Shown piece by piece: positions 34,701-44,003 of a stretch of DNA of 64,000 nucleotides; the stretch's first letter is position 1; every line of letters starts with the position of its first letter. This DNA is from Rubrivirga sp. SAORIC476. Its GTDB lineage: Bacteria > Bacteroidota > Rhodothermia > Rhodothermales > Rubricoccaceae. Under the pieces are notes generated by a model that did not search any database, was not told where the DNA came from, and worked only from the letters and a program-made list of their open reading frames with translations. The stretch spans positions 186,001 to 250,000 of the forward strand of contig NZ_MVOI01000006.1 in the NCBI RefSeq assembly GCF_002283555.1. Direction: 5' to 3'. Position numbers and translations under genes: made by a program.

Positions 34701-35621
34701 CTAATACAGCCGCTTGCGCTTGTCGAGGTACGCGCGGAGTGCGTCCGCGTAGGGGCGGGCCGTGTCGAGCAACTCGTAGTCCACCCCCGCCTCGCGGCAG
34801 GCGCGGCGCACGGACGCGACGAACGCCCCGGACGCCTCCCGGTACGCCTCCCGGACCTGCGCGGGCTGGAGCGTCCGTTCCTCGCCCGTCTCCATGTCGC
34901 GCACGCGCACCGGCCGGTCGTCGAAGTCGAACCGCTGCTCCGTCGCCGCGTCGAGGACGTGGAACACGACGACCTCGTGACCGCGGTGCCGCAGGTGCCG
35001 CAGCGCGCGGACCGTGTCGTCGGCCCCGGCGGTCGACTCGAAGAGGTCCGAGATGACGACCACGAGAGCGCGGCGCGGGATCCGCTCGGCGATGTCCTGG
35101 AGCGCGGCGGCGGCGTTCGTGTCTGTGGCCCCTTCCGCCTCGGCGGAGAGGCGCGACAGGCGAGCCAGGAGCGTCCGCACGTGCGTGCGCGTGGCCTTCG
35201 GCGGGACGACCGTCTGCACGGTGCGGTCGAACGTGATCAGGCCCGTCGCGTCGCGCTGGCGCGCCATCAGCACGTGGAGGGCTCCCGCCAGCGTGGCGCC
35301 GTACTCCAGCTTCGAGATCCCCGCGTGCCCCGCGTACCGCATCGAGGCCGACGAGTCCAGCGCGATGTAGTGGCGCAGGTTCGTCTCCTCCTCGTAGCGC
35401 TTCACCACCAGCCGGTCGCTCCGCCCGTACACCTTCCAGTCGACGTGCCGGAGCTCGTCGCCGGGGCTGTAGGCGCGGTGCTCGGCGAACTCGACCGAGA
35501 AGCCGTGGAAGGGGCTCTTGTGGAGGCCCGTGATGAAGCCCTCGACGACCGTCCGCGCGCGCAGCTCGAACGACTCGATCTGTGCGAGCTCGGAGGGGGA
35601 GAGGAGGGTGGCGTCGGGCAT
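34701..35621 (-). CDS. DUF58 domain protein
   Basis: A 306-residue cytoplasmic protein with the DUF58 signature FHGFSVEFAEHRAYSPGDELRHVDW split by GHLHKS-like loops, then IALDSSASMRYAG, a von Willebrand A-like MIDAS (DxSxS), which binds a metal. DUF58 proteins usually pair with a MoxR AAA+ ATPase and von Willebrand proteins in chaperone-like complexes; no moxR gene is adjacent here. The ATG at 35621 was chosen over the one 17 codons upstream because family members begin near SPSELAQIESFELRAR. Confidence 0.88.
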   Translation of the reverse strand: MPDATLLSPSELAQIESFELRARTVVEGFITGLHKSPFHGFSVEFAEHRAYSPGDELRHVDWKVYGRSDRLVVKRYEEETNLRHYIALDSSASMRYAGHAGISKLEYGATLAGALHVLMARQRDATGLITFDRTVQTVVPPKATRTHVRTLLARLSRLSAEAEGATDTNAAAALQDIAERIPRRALVVVISDLFESTAGADDTVRALRHLRHRGHEVVVFHVLDAATEQRFDFDDRPVRVRDMETGEERTLQPAQVREAYREASGAFVASVRRACREAGVDYELLDTARPYADALRAYLDKRKRLY

Positions 35622-35698
35622 ACGGCAGGGTAACGCCGGGCGGGCGGCGTCGGTGCGCGAGCGCTTGAACACGGACCGGACCCGCCGATACCCTCTGC

Positions 35699-36217
35699 AT
35701 GGCGACGTTGAGCCTCCCGGAGCGACACCAGGTCACGCCGTACCTCTTCGGGGTGGCGATGCTGCCCCTGTGCGCGCTGTTCGCATTCGGCGAGTACACC
35801 TACGACCCGAACCCGCTCATCGTGCTGGTCCACGCCTTCGACCTGATCGTCCACGAGGCGGGCCATTTCATCTTCCGCTTCTTCGGGCAGACGATGATGG
35901 TGGCGGGTGGGTCGCTGCTCCAGATCCTCCTCCCGGCGCTGTTCGTTTACCAGGGGCTGTACTGGTCCAACCGCATCGGGACCCAACTGGCGCTGCTGCT
36001 GCTCGGGCAGAACTTCGTCGACGTGTCGATCTACGCCGCCGACGCCCAGGCGCGCGCGCTCCCGCTGCTCGGCGGCGACCGTGTCTTCCACGACTGGCAC
36101 CGCCTCCTCAGCCAGTTCGGCCTGCTGGAGGCAACGCCGATGATCGCGGGGACGCTCTTCGCGCTCGCCTTCGTGACGTGGGGCGTGATGCTGCTGGTGC
36201 CGCGCTGGATCCTGTAG
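35699..36217 (+). CDS. Membrane protein with HEAGH motif, possible M50-type zinc site
   Basis: A 172-residue polytopic protein. Four hydrophobic segments flank H52-E-A-G-H56 in AFDLIVHEAGHFIFRFF, placed inside a predicted helix as in the intramembrane site-2 proteases. The usual second motif (NPxPxxxLDGG) is not obvious: NFVDVSIYAADAQ follows, so this may be the HEAGH-only group rather than a true protease. The gene begins 78 bases from the divergent DUF58 gene and ends in a hairpin 10 bases past the stop. Function unknown. Confidence 0.72.
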   Translation: MATLSLPERHQVTPYLFGVAMLPLCALFAFGEYTYDPNPLIVLVHAFDLIVHEAGHFIFRFFGQTMMVAGGSLLQILLPALFVYQGLYWSNRIGTQLALLLLGQNFVDVSIYAADAQARALPLLGGDRVFHDWHRLLSQFGLLEATPMIAGTLFALAFVTWGVMLLVPRWIL

Positions 36218-36226
36218 CCGTCTCCG

Positions 36227-36240
36227 CCTCGGCGCCGAGG
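36227..36240. terminator. CCTCGGCGCCGAGG hairpin after the HEAGH gene
   Basis: Starts 10 bases past the stop codon; perfect dyad, no U-tract. Member of the CCTCGG/CCGAGG family. Confidence 0.5.
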
Positions 36241-36285
36241 GGGGCGGGGACGTGGTAGACTCGGGCGGCTCACTCCTTCTCCGTC

Positions 36286-37596
36286 ATGCGCCTCGCCCTC
36301 CTCGTCCTCGCCGCGCTCGTCGCGGCCTCCCCGGTCGCCGCCCAGCGGACCGTCGTTCACTGCGGCACGCTCCTCGACCCGGCCACCTCGATGGAGCCGC
36401 TCCTCGAACAGACCGTCGTGGTGATGGACGGGCGCGTCGCGGAGGTCGTGGCGGGGTTCACCACCGACGCCGACGCCATCGACCTGACCGGCGCGACATG
36501 CATGCCGGGGCTCATCGACAGCCACACCCACCTGACGGGCGAGAGCCGCTCCAACGGCTACATCGACCGCTTCCGCCTCACCCCGGCCGACCGCGTCCTC
36601 CAGGCCGTCGCCTTCGCGCGCTCGACGCTGATGGCCGGCTTCACGACGGTCCGTGACGTGGGCGCCGACGAGGGGGCGGACTACGCGCTCCGCGACGCCA
36701 TCAACCGCGGTGACGTGGACGGGCCGAGGATGTTCGTGGCAGGCAACAGCCTCTCCATCTCCGGCGGCCACGCCGACCGCAGCAACTCTTACCGCGAGGA
36801 CATCGTCGGCGTCCCGGACGAGACGCAGGGCGTGGTGGACGGCGTCGACGCGGCCGTCCGCGGCGTGCGGATCGCGATCCGGCGGGGGTCGGACCTGATC
36901 AAGTTCACGGCGACCGGCGGCGTGCTCTCGCTCCAGGGCGACGGCACCGGTGCGCACTTCTCCGAGGCCGAGATGCGGGCCATCATCGAGACCGCCAACG
37001 CGCGCGGGCTGACCGTCGCGGCCCACGCCCACGGCGACGAAGGGATGGCGACGGCCGTCCGCGCGGGCGTCTCGTCCATCGAGCACGGCACCTACATGTC
37101 CGACGCGACGATGGCGCTCATGCGCGAGCGCGGCACCTACCTCGTCCCGACGATCACCGCCGGTAAGTCCGTCGCCGACTCGGCGCGCATCGAGGGCTAC
37201 TACACGCCCGTCGTAACGCAGAAGTCGCTCACCATCGGGCCGCTCATCCAGGACACGTTCCGCCGCGCGTGGGAGGCGGGCGTGCCGATCGCGTTCGGCA
37301 CCGACGCGGGCGTCTTCCGCCACGGACGCAACGCCAACGAGTTCGTCTACATGGAGGAGGTGGGCGTGCCGTTCATGGAGGCGCTCCGCTTCGCGACCGT
37401 CAACGCGGCCGACCTGCTGGGGCGTGCCGAGACGCTCGGCGCGCTGCGGCCCGGCTACACCGCCGATCTCGTCGCGGTCACGGGCGACCCGCTCACCGAT
37501 GCCTCGGCGATGCGGGACGTGGCGTTCGTGATGCAGGCGGGCCGCGTCGTCAAGCAGGACGGTCAGTTCGTCCCCCGTCCCACCCGAGGCCGGTAG
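36286..37596 (+). CDS. Exported amidohydrolase family protein
   Basis: A 436-residue metallo-dependent hydrolase with a signal peptide (MRLALLVLAALVAASPVAAQ). The binuclear metal motif is H80-T-H82 in GLIDSHTHLTGE, then HAHGDEGMATAV and GVSSIEHGTYM carry later histidines, and FGTDAGVFRHGRN holds the catalytic aspartate; the C-terminus returns to the small beta domain (GYTADLVAVTGDPL). It belongs to the imidazolonepropionase-like/prolidase branch, which acts on amides, dipeptides or organophosphates. Secretion suggests peptide scavenging with the neighbouring peptidases. Confidence 0.9.
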   Translation: MRLALLVLAALVAASPVAAQRTVVHCGTLLDPATSMEPLLEQTVVVMDGRVAEVVAGFTTDADAIDLTGATCMPGLIDSHTHLTGESRSNGYIDRFRLTPADRVLQAVAFARSTLMAGFTTVRDVGADEGADYALRDAINRGDVDGPRMFVAGNSLSISGGHADRSNSYREDIVGVPDETQGVVDGVDAAVRGVRIAIRRGSDLIKFTATGGVLSLQGDGTGAHFSEAEMRAIIETANARGLTVAAHAHGDEGMATAVRAGVSSIEHGTYMSDATMALMRERGTYLVPTITAGKSVADSARIEGYYTPVVTQKSLTIGPLIQDTFRRAWEAGVPIAFGTDAGVFRHGRNANEFVYMEEVGVPFMEALRFATVNAADLLGRAETLGALRPGYTADLVAVTGDPLTDASAMRDVAFVMQAGRVVKQDGQFVPRPTRGR

Positions 37597-37637
37597 GCCC
37601 GCCTCGGCGGCGCCGTCGGGGGTGTCTCGCGGGGGCC

Positions 37638-38180
37638 TTAGCGGCGGGCTGCCAGCCGGGCGCGGCGCTCGGCGAGCGTCTGCCGCTCGTTGGCGAGCGC
37701 CGAGCGCTGGGCGGTCAGGCGCTGCCCCTGCGCCGCCGCCTCGCGGACGCGGTCGGCGTGGGCGCGGTAGCCCGCGTCGATCTCGGCCGTCCAGTCGTTG
37801 AGCATCTGGGCCTCGCCCTCCAACCGCTCGGCCTCGTCCTCCAGCGCGAAGCGGGCGTCGTCGTAGGCGCGGCGGTCGGCGTCGGAACCACCGTAGCGGG
37901 ACAGGTCATCGTACATCCGGCGGACACGGTCGGCCTGGCCGTGGTATGCGTACGTGTCGGCCCGGTAGTCGCGGATCTGCGCCTGGAAGCGGGCGCGCTC
38001 GTCGTCCAGCGCGGCCTCGTCGGCTCGGATGCGGGCGAGGTCGGCGCGGACCGAGGCGAGGTCGGCCTCGACGCGCCCGAGGTCGCGGTCGAGGGCTGCG
38101 ATCTGCCGGTCGAGGTCGGCGGGCTGGGCCGTGACGGACGCCGCGGCGAGCAGCAAGAGAGCGGGCAGGAGAACGCGCAT
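37638..38180 (-). CDS. Exported coiled-coil protein, function unknown
   Basis: A 180-residue product: signal peptide (MRVLLPALLLLAAASVTAQ), then one long helix rich in Arg, Asp, Glu and Ala (DLASVRADLARIRADEAALD, ARFALEDEAERLEGEAQML) with heptad-like spacing, over nearly the full length. It may pair with an outer-membrane or wall partner or act as a periplasmic chaperone. Family unassigned. Convergent with the amidohydrolase gene, 41 bases apart. Confidence 0.72.
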   Translation of the reverse strand: MRVLLPALLLLAAASVTAQPADLDRQIAALDRDLGRVEADLASVRADLARIRADEAALDDERARFQAQIRDYRADTYAYHGQADRVRRMYDDLSRYGGSDADRRAYDDARFALEDEAERLEGEAQMLNDWTAEIDAGYRAHADRVREAAAQGQRLTAQRSALANERQTLAERRARLAARR

Positions 38181-38238
38181 GGTCGGAGAGGGGAGAGAGG
38201 GGAGTCCAACGCCGCTCGGCCCGGTCCGGTCCAGTCCG

Positions 38239-39774
38239 CTACTGGCGGAAGAGGGCCGCGCCGTAGTAGCAGACCTCCGTCGAGCACTCGTACATGACCA
38301 CCTCGGCCGAGTAGCGGCCCGCGCCCGGCACGGTCACGATGGGCACGTCGTCGTCGAGCTGGTCGCTGTCGACGAGCGTGCCGGTGGCGTCGTACAGGAA
38401 GAGGTCCACGTCGGAGCAGTCCTGGTCGCAGACGCCGACGACGGTGCCCGCGCCGCTGGCCTCGAACGAGAAGCGCTCGCGCCCGCCCGCTGCGACGGTG
38501 CCGACCTGGTCCGTGCCGACTTGCTGGAGCCCCTCGGAGCGGTAGTGCTGTCGCGCCAGGTCGAGTTGCTCCGTGAGGGTTTGCGTGTAGGCGTTCGTGT
38601 TCGCCCCGCCCCCGTTGCCGAAGCGGTCGCCGCTGGGCGCTCGTCCACTGCGCCCCGCGGTGGGGCGCCCGCTGCCGTCCGCCGCCCGCGCCCAGGCGCC
38701 GATGCCGACGAAGCAGAACTCGGTCGCGCACTCGAACATGAGCCCTTCGAGCGCATACGTGCCCGAGCGCTGGGGCGTCACCGAGACCACCGGGATGTCA
38801 TCCGCGAGTTCGTCGCTGTCGACGAGCGCGCCCGACGGGTCGTAGAGGAAAAGGTCCACGTCGGTGCAGTCGTTGTCGCACGTGCCGACGATGCGGTACT
38901 CGGTGCCCGCCTCCAAGTCGATGGTGAAGCGCTCCCGGGCGTCGGCGTCGATGCGGGCGACGTGGGCGTCGACGGTGCGGGTGTAGCCCTCGCGGGCGAG
39001 CGTGCGGTCGAAGGCGTCGAGCTGGTAGCGGACCTGCCCCTCGTAGTCGCCGCCGTCCGGGATGCCGGAGGACGTGGGGACGGGCGGCGGGGCCGTCTCG
39101 CGGGGCGCGGTCCGGGGCGTCTCGCGGGGGGGGGGTCGGCGGGCGACGGGCGGCGGCTCGGTGGCGTCCGGCGGCGGGGTGGAGGGGGGCTGCCCGGAGA
39201 GCGTCTCGGAGTCGATGTAGCCGTTCGTGATGGCAGCCAGGCGGGCGCTGCGCGGCGGGTGCGTCCGCGAGCCCTCCTCGGTGGCGATGGCGCGCATGGC
39301 GCGGAGCGCGTCGTCGAGGGTGGCGCCCATGCGCTGGAGCACGAAGCCCGAGAACTGGTCGGCCTCCAGCTCGATGGACGGCCGCGAGCCGCCCGCCTGC
39401 AGCGTGTGGCCCTGGAGGTGATGGCCGAGCTCGTGGGCCAGGATCGAGACCTGGGACCAGTCCGAGTTGGTCCGCATGCGGACCGCTCGCATGAACTCCT
39501 GGTTGTAGAGGATCAGGCGCTCGCCCGTGGCCGCGTCGATCACCGCCGAGGCGTTGTCGACGTTGGCGGCGCGGATGGTGAAGTTGGGCCGCAGCCCCGT
39601 GTAGCGCGTCACCTCGCGCACGGCCGCCTCGGCGTCGTCGTCGGGGTCGAAGCCGAAGACGGTCGCCTCCATCGTCTCACCATCGAAGTTGCAGTACGAC
39701 CCGATGGCGATCGGCGTCTGCGCGGCGGCGGGCAGGGCCAGGGCGAGGAGCAGCAGCGGGAACGAGCGGAGCAT
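38239..39774 (-). CDS. Exported M48-like zinc protease with two PPC-like C-terminal repeats
   Basis: A 511-residue exported protein. After a signal peptide (MLRSFPLLLLALALPAAAQ) the catalytic region has VSILAHELGHHLQGH (H114-E-L-G-H118, HELGHHLQGH at 114-123), with ELEADQFSGFVLQRMG downstream as the third-ligand glutamate, in M48 order. A proline-rich linker follows, and then two related regions of about 120 residues, each with CDNDCTDVDLFLYDPSGALV and CDQDCSDVDLFLYDATGTLV, which resemble bacterial pre-peptidase C-terminal domains. Disulfides are likely in those repeats. A secreted protease on the cell surface or in the periplasm. Confidence 0.88.
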   Translation of the reverse strand: MLRSFPLLLLALALPAAAQTPIAIGSYCNFDGETMEATVFGFDPDDDAEAAVREVTRYTGLRPNFTIRAANVDNASAVIDAATGERLILYNQEFMRAVRMRTNSDWSQVSILAHELGHHLQGHTLQAGGSRPSIELEADQFSGFVLQRMGATLDDALRAMRAIATEEGSRTHPPRSARLAAITNGYIDSETLSGQPPSTPPPDATEPPPVARRPPPRETPRTAPRETAPPPVPTSSGIPDGGDYEGQVRYQLDAFDRTLAREGYTRTVDAHVARIDADARERFTIDLEAGTEYRIVGTCDNDCTDVDLFLYDPSGALVDSDELADDIPVVSVTPQRSGTYALEGLMFECATEFCFVGIGAWARAADGSGRPTAGRSGRAPSGDRFGNGGGANTNAYTQTLTEQLDLARQHYRSEGLQQVGTDQVGTVAAGGRERFSFEASGAGTVVGVCDQDCSDVDLFLYDATGTLVDSDQLDDDVPIVTVPGAGRYSAEVVMYECSTEVCYYGAALFRQ

Positions 39775-39866
39775 CGGAGCACGGGGAGAGTCGCCCCTCA
39801 TGGTACCCACCGTCGTCGGCCCAGACGCTCCCCGGAGGCGGGGAGAGGCGACGCACGCGCTCTGGG

Positions 39867-42800
39867 TCAGCGCACGACTGTGAACCGAGCGTGCCCACCG
39901 ACGACCCTGCCGCCGTCATCTGCGGAGATGCGGGCGACGTAGACACCCGCGGCCAGGCTCTCATGCGCCAGCGGGAGCCGGTGCCGCGCGGCCGACAACT
40001 CGACCGTCCGCTGGGTGACGCGGCGGCCCAGGGCGTCGTACACGGACAGCGTCACGGAGGCGGCTGCAGGCAGGTCCACCGCGACGGTCGCCGTCCCGTG
40101 CGACGGGTTCGGCGCAACGGCGCCGACTGCGAACGTCGACGGGGCCGTCTCGCCGTCCACGTTGCCGGGCACCGTGATCTCGGCGTCGGGCGTCTCGGGC
40201 GACGGTTCTTCGTACCCGACCCGGTCGCGAGCGACGGAGTAGAACGCGTACGTCATGCCCCGCGCGCCCGAGTACGTGGCCGAGGTCTCGGCCGTCGCCT
40301 CGAGCCACAGCACCGGGGTGTCGCCGTTGATGGCCACATAGACGTCGTAGGTCGCAATCCCGCTGCCCGGCGTCCCGGATGCGGCGTCGTCACCGCCCCA
40401 GATCACCTCGAACGCCTCGGCGTCGGCCGTGGGGGAGGGGAACGGCGCAACGGCGCTCTGGGGAGGCTCGGCATCGACGCCGACCGCCCACGGGTTGGTG
40501 TCGATGGCGGCGTTCGCGTCGAACACGATCCGGGCCGCGTCGGCGCTGGCCGCGTCCGTCGCGAGGTCCGGGAGGAGGCGCACGCGGTAGCCGACGTAGC
40601 CCTCGCCGTTCCCCGCCTCGTCGTTGGGTGGGAGGAAGCCCGCCAGGATGTCCGTCGGCTCCTCGCCCGTCTCCGGGTCGAGCGTCGAGAGGTCCCACCG
40701 GATGACGCCGGTCGCCGGGTCGAACTGGGCCTCGACGTGGGCGGCCACCTCCAGACGCGGGCGCAGGTCGAGGTCGAAGCTCGCCGTCTGGACCGACTCC
40801 GTCCCCGAGAGCCCGGCGTCGACGGTCGCAGACTGGTCGGCGACGCCGCCGTAGGCGAACGCGAACGTAGCCGGGTCGAAGACGGTCGTGTCGAGCGTGT
40901 CCGTCACGACGACGTCGCGGGCGGCCGCGGTCGCCGTCGCGAGGTTCTCGAAGAACACCGTGAAGAGGTGCGGCTCGGCCGTGTCGTCGGCGCCGAGCCA
41001 GTGGGTGGCGGCGAGGTCGCCCGCCTCGGTGCCCGGACCGAGCTTCTCGTTCGGGTCCTCCGACCCGTTGCACGAGGTCGTGGTGGTGCCCGCCGCGCCG
41101 CCCTCTCCCATCGGGGAGCCCCAGCCCGGCAGTCCGGCGCACGCCGCGAGCGTGCCGTCGGTGCCGTTGTAGATGCCCGCCAGCGTGTTCACGCCCTCGG
41201 CGATGCGGATGATCTTGGACGGCGGCACCAGGTCGATGCCGCACGAGACGGCGTTGATGGACGTGGCGACCGCGAACGCGTAGGCGTCCACGTTGGGGTC
41301 GGTCAGGGCGATGGCCGTCGAGACGGCCCCCTTGATGCACGCCCCCCCGGGCAGGAAGCCGACGAGCAGCCCGACGGCGTTGGCGGCGCACGAGAGCGAC
41401 TGATCCTCCGACGCGCCCGGCGAGGCCGTCGCACGGATCAGCAGGTCCTCGCCCTCCTCCGCGACCGCCGAGCAGGTCGGTCCGGCCACGCCGCCGAAGC
41501 CGCGTCCGGCGCTCGACCCGGTGCCGCCGCTGCTGGGGCCGAGGGCCAGCGTGAACCCGTCGAGCCCGCCCTCCGGCATCGGCTGGGGCGGCGGGATCGC
41601 GGGGTAGTCCGTGCCGTCCGGCGGCGGCGGCAACAGGGCGGGGTCGTAGATGCGCGTCCGGCAGCGGATCTCGTCGTAGTTGGGCGTCGCCGAGGGCGGG
41701 AGGCCCTGGCACCGCGCGGGATCGCGGGGGCCGAGGCGGTCGGCCTGCCTCTCCGCACCGGTTTCGGTGTTCCGGACGAAGACGTCCACCTGGACCGTGG
41801 TGTAGGCCCCGTCGTCGTTCCCGCTCCGGGCCAGGACGCCCACCGGCAGGTCGCGGCCTCGGCGCCATGCGCGCGGTGCGGAGATCTGAATGGCGACCGG
41901 CGTTGCGCCCGGCGGCGGGGTCGGGTCCACGACCAGCAACGATGCGACCGTGCCGTCGCCCTCGACCGTCGGGTCGACGGCCAGGCTGGCCGCGAGGCCG
42001 GCGGCCTCGACATCGGGCGCCTCGACGGTGTCCGGCAGCGCGATCAACCCGGCTGCGGTCTGGGCGATGGACGCGAAGTCGTTGACGGCGGGCGTGACGC
42101 CCTCAGCGTAGAGGACCCGGAGCGTCCCGGCGAGGGACACGGTCCCCGAGGCCACGACCTGCCCGGCGAGCGCGCCGCCGGCCTCGCGCCCCACGATGGT
42201 TTCGAGCACGCCGCCCGCTACGTCGAGGCACTGCTGGGTCCCTTCCAGCACGAGCGAGCCCGACAGCCGGATCGTGCCGTCCGGGAAGGTCAGGCAGTCG
42301 GGGGCGCGGAACCGCGTCAGCGCGGCCGAGGCCACCTCGAAGACGCCGGTCCCTGCGAGCGCCCAGTCGAACGCGATCAGGTCCTCGTTGAAGATGTCGA
42401 TCACGAGCGTCCCGTCGACCGTCACGCGCGGCTGCGCCGTCGACTCGGTCGGCTCGTAGAACGCGCGGTAGTTCTCCAGCACGGTCGCGGTCGCCCCCGC
42501 CTCGATCACCCACTCGGCCCCGTCGAGGCCGTAGAGGTAGGCCCCGTTCATCGTGGCCGTCTGCCCGGTCGGCAGCACCAGCCGCGTGCCGACGAGTCGC
42601 TTTTCGTTGCTCGCCGAGCCGGCGCCGCCCGTCGTGGCGAGTCCGCCGGCGGCCGTCACTGTGCCGCCGCCCTCCAGCGTGCCGCCGCGCCACGAGAGCA
42701 GCCCTCCGACCGTGATCCCGCTGGGCGCCCAGACCGACGCGCCTCGGTTGTCGAGGGCCAGCGGGCCCGTCACCGTCAGGGGACCGGTCAGTTCGAGGCG

Positions 42801-43880
42801 GTCGTTTAGGTCGAGAGAGAGGCTGGCGAGCGTCAGCGGCGCAGCGTCCTCGACGGTCACCCGGCCGCCGCCCGTGACAGACAGGGTCAGGTGACCGATG
42901 GAGACGGTCGAGAGGGACGGCACCACCACCGCGGTCTCGCCCGACGACAGCGCGCGGCTCACGACGAGGCTGTCGACGGCCAACTCGCCCTCGACGCGCG
43001 TCGGGCCCCCGCCGAAGCGGACGGCGGCCCCAGCGGCGCCCTCGATCCGCGAGGCGAGGCCGAAGGTGACGGCGCCGGTCTGGTGTGCCAGCGAGAGCGT
43101 CCCCGCGGTGGCGCGGTAGGTCGCGCCCCGGTCGGTGATCGGCCCGGCGAACGTGACCTCGCCGCCGAACCGAGCGTCCGAGGTCTGTTCGACCGTGCCC
43201 GAGGCGTCCAGGCCCCAGTCGATGCGCGGGTTGCCGCCGTCGCGAACGTCGAACCGGAGCGTCCCATCCACGACGATCGTTGGTGTGGCCGTGGACTCGG
43301 TGGGGATCTCAAACGACTCGACGGATTCGGTGACGGTGAGCGTCGCGCCCGCCTCGACCACCAACTCGGACCCGTTGAGCGCGCGGAAGTACCAGCCGTC
43401 GAGCGAGCCGGTCTGCCCGGCCGGGAGCACCAGCCGCCCGCCGTCGAGCCGCTTGATGTTGCCCGACGACGCCGAGGCGCCGGTCGTCCGCAGCCCGCCG
43501 CCCGCCGTGACGGTCCCCCCCAGGAGTACGCCGCTCGCCCAGGTCATCCGCCCGCCCACGTCGAGCGTGGACCCGACGGCGAGCGTCGAGGTGGACTGGC
43601 TGAACTGGAGCCCTCCAGTGACCGTGAGTGCGGCGTCGAGCGTGAGCGCGCCACGAAACGCGGCGAACTGGAGCCCGGCGACCGTGGTAGGTGCCGTGAG
43701 CCGGACGGACGCGTCGGTCTGGGTGATGAGGACCGAGTCGGTCGCGGCCGGGACGCGGTCGAGGTCCCAGTTGTCGGCGGTCTCCCACAGGCCGTCGCCG
43801 CCGTCGCCCGTCCAGGCGATGGGCGTCTGCGCGTGCGCGATGGGGATCAGCAGGACGAGGACGAGGAAACGAAGCGGCAT
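39867..43880 (-). CDS. 1337-residue secreted surface protein with internal duplication and type IX sorting domain
   Basis: A giant exported protein. Signal peptide (ends AHAQ), then a beta-helix/adhesin-like region opening WTGDGGDGLWETADNWDLDR, in which a unit near residues 140-250 (RLVLPAGQTGSLDGWYFRAL) recurs near 425-535 (RLVLPTGQTATMNGAYLYGL), so about 285 residues are duplicated. A middle region with many cysteines (GPTCSAVAEEG, SCAANAVG, ACAGLPGWG) precedes a conserved repeat (PHLFTVFFENLATATAAARD), the DUF7619-like domain of bacteroidotal secreted proteins, then an FN3-like region (PPQSAVAPFPSPTADAEAFE) and the Por sorting domain (PNPSHGTATVAVDLP ... GVYVARISADDGG). Likely surface matrix or adhesin. 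Confidence 0.88.
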   Translation of the reverse strand: MPLRFLVLVLLIPIAHAQTPIAWTGDGGDGLWETADNWDLDRVPAATDSVLITQTDASVRLTAPTTVAGLQFAAFRGALTLDAALTVTGGLQFSQSTSTLAVGSTLDVGGRMTWASGVLLGGTVTAGGGLRTTGASASSGNIKRLDGGRLVLPAGQTGSLDGWYFRALNGSELVVEAGATLTVTESVESFEIPTESTATPTIVVDGTLRFDVRDGGNPRIDWGLDASGTVEQTSDARFGGEVTFAGPITDRGATYRATAGTLSLAHQTGAVTFGLASRIEGAAGAAVRFGGGPTRVEGELAVDSLVVSRALSSGETAVVVPSLSTVSIGHLTLSVTGGGRVTVEDAAPLTLASLSLDLNDRLELTGPLTVTGPLALDNRGASVWAPSGITVGGLLSWRGGTLEGGGTVTAAGGLATTGGAGSASNEKRLVGTRLVLPTGQTATMNGAYLYGLDGAEWVIEAGATATVLENYRAFYEPTESTAQPRVTVDGTLVIDIFNEDLIAFDWALAGTGVFEVASAALTRFRAPDCLTFPDGTIRLSGSLVLEGTQQCLDVAGGVLETIVGREAGGALAGQVVASGTVSLAGTLRVLYAEGVTPAVNDFASIAQTAAGLIALPDTVEAPDVEAAGLAASLAVDPTVEGDGTVASLLVVDPTPPPGATPVAIQISAPRAWRRGRDLPVGVLARSGNDDGAYTTVQVDVFVRNTETGAERQADRLGPRDPARCQGLPPSATPNYDEIRCRTRIYDPALLPPPPDGTDYPAIPPPQPMPEGGLDGFTLALGPSSGGTGSSAGRGFGGVAGPTCSAVAEEGEDLLIRATASPGASEDQSLSCAANAVGLLVGFLPGGACIKGAVSTAIALTDPNVDAYAFAVATSINAVSCGIDLVPPSKIIRIAEGVNTLAGIYNGTDGTLAACAGLPGWGSPMGEGGAAGTTTTSCNGSEDPNEKLGPGTEAGDLAATHWLGADDTAEPHLFTVFFENLATATAAARDVVVTDTLDTTVFDPATFAFAYGGVADQSATVDAGLSGTESVQTASFDLDLRPRLEVAAHVEAQFDPATGVIRWDLSTLDPETGEEPTDILAGFLPPNDEAGNGEGYVGYRVRLLPDLATDAASADAARIVFDANAAIDTNPWAVGVDAEPPQSAVAPFPSPTADAEAFEVIWGGDDAASGTPGSGIATYDVYVAINGDTPVLWLEATAETSATYSGARGMTYAFYSVARDRVGYEEPSPETPDAEITVPGNVDGETAPSTFAVGAVAPNPSHGTATVAVDLPAAASVTLSVYDALGRRVTQRTVELSAARHRLPLAHESLAAGVYVARISADDGGRVVGGHARFTVVR

Positions 43881-43970
43881 GTGGTGTCAGAGTTAGGTCT
43901 GCCTCCCCCACAAGAAAGCACGCGTCGGGCTGTCATCCCGGGCGACACGCCGCTGTCGGCCGGGGCGTCC

Positions 43971-43978
43971 TAGCTTTC
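43971..43978 (+). promoter_or_regulatory. TAGCTTTC, possible -7 box of recG
   Basis: Lies 25 bases before the recG ATG; the closest of the seven to the Bacteroidota TAnnTTTG box. Confidence 0.35.
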
Positions 43979-44003
43979 CGGCCCCCCGACCCGACCGCTC
44001 CGC

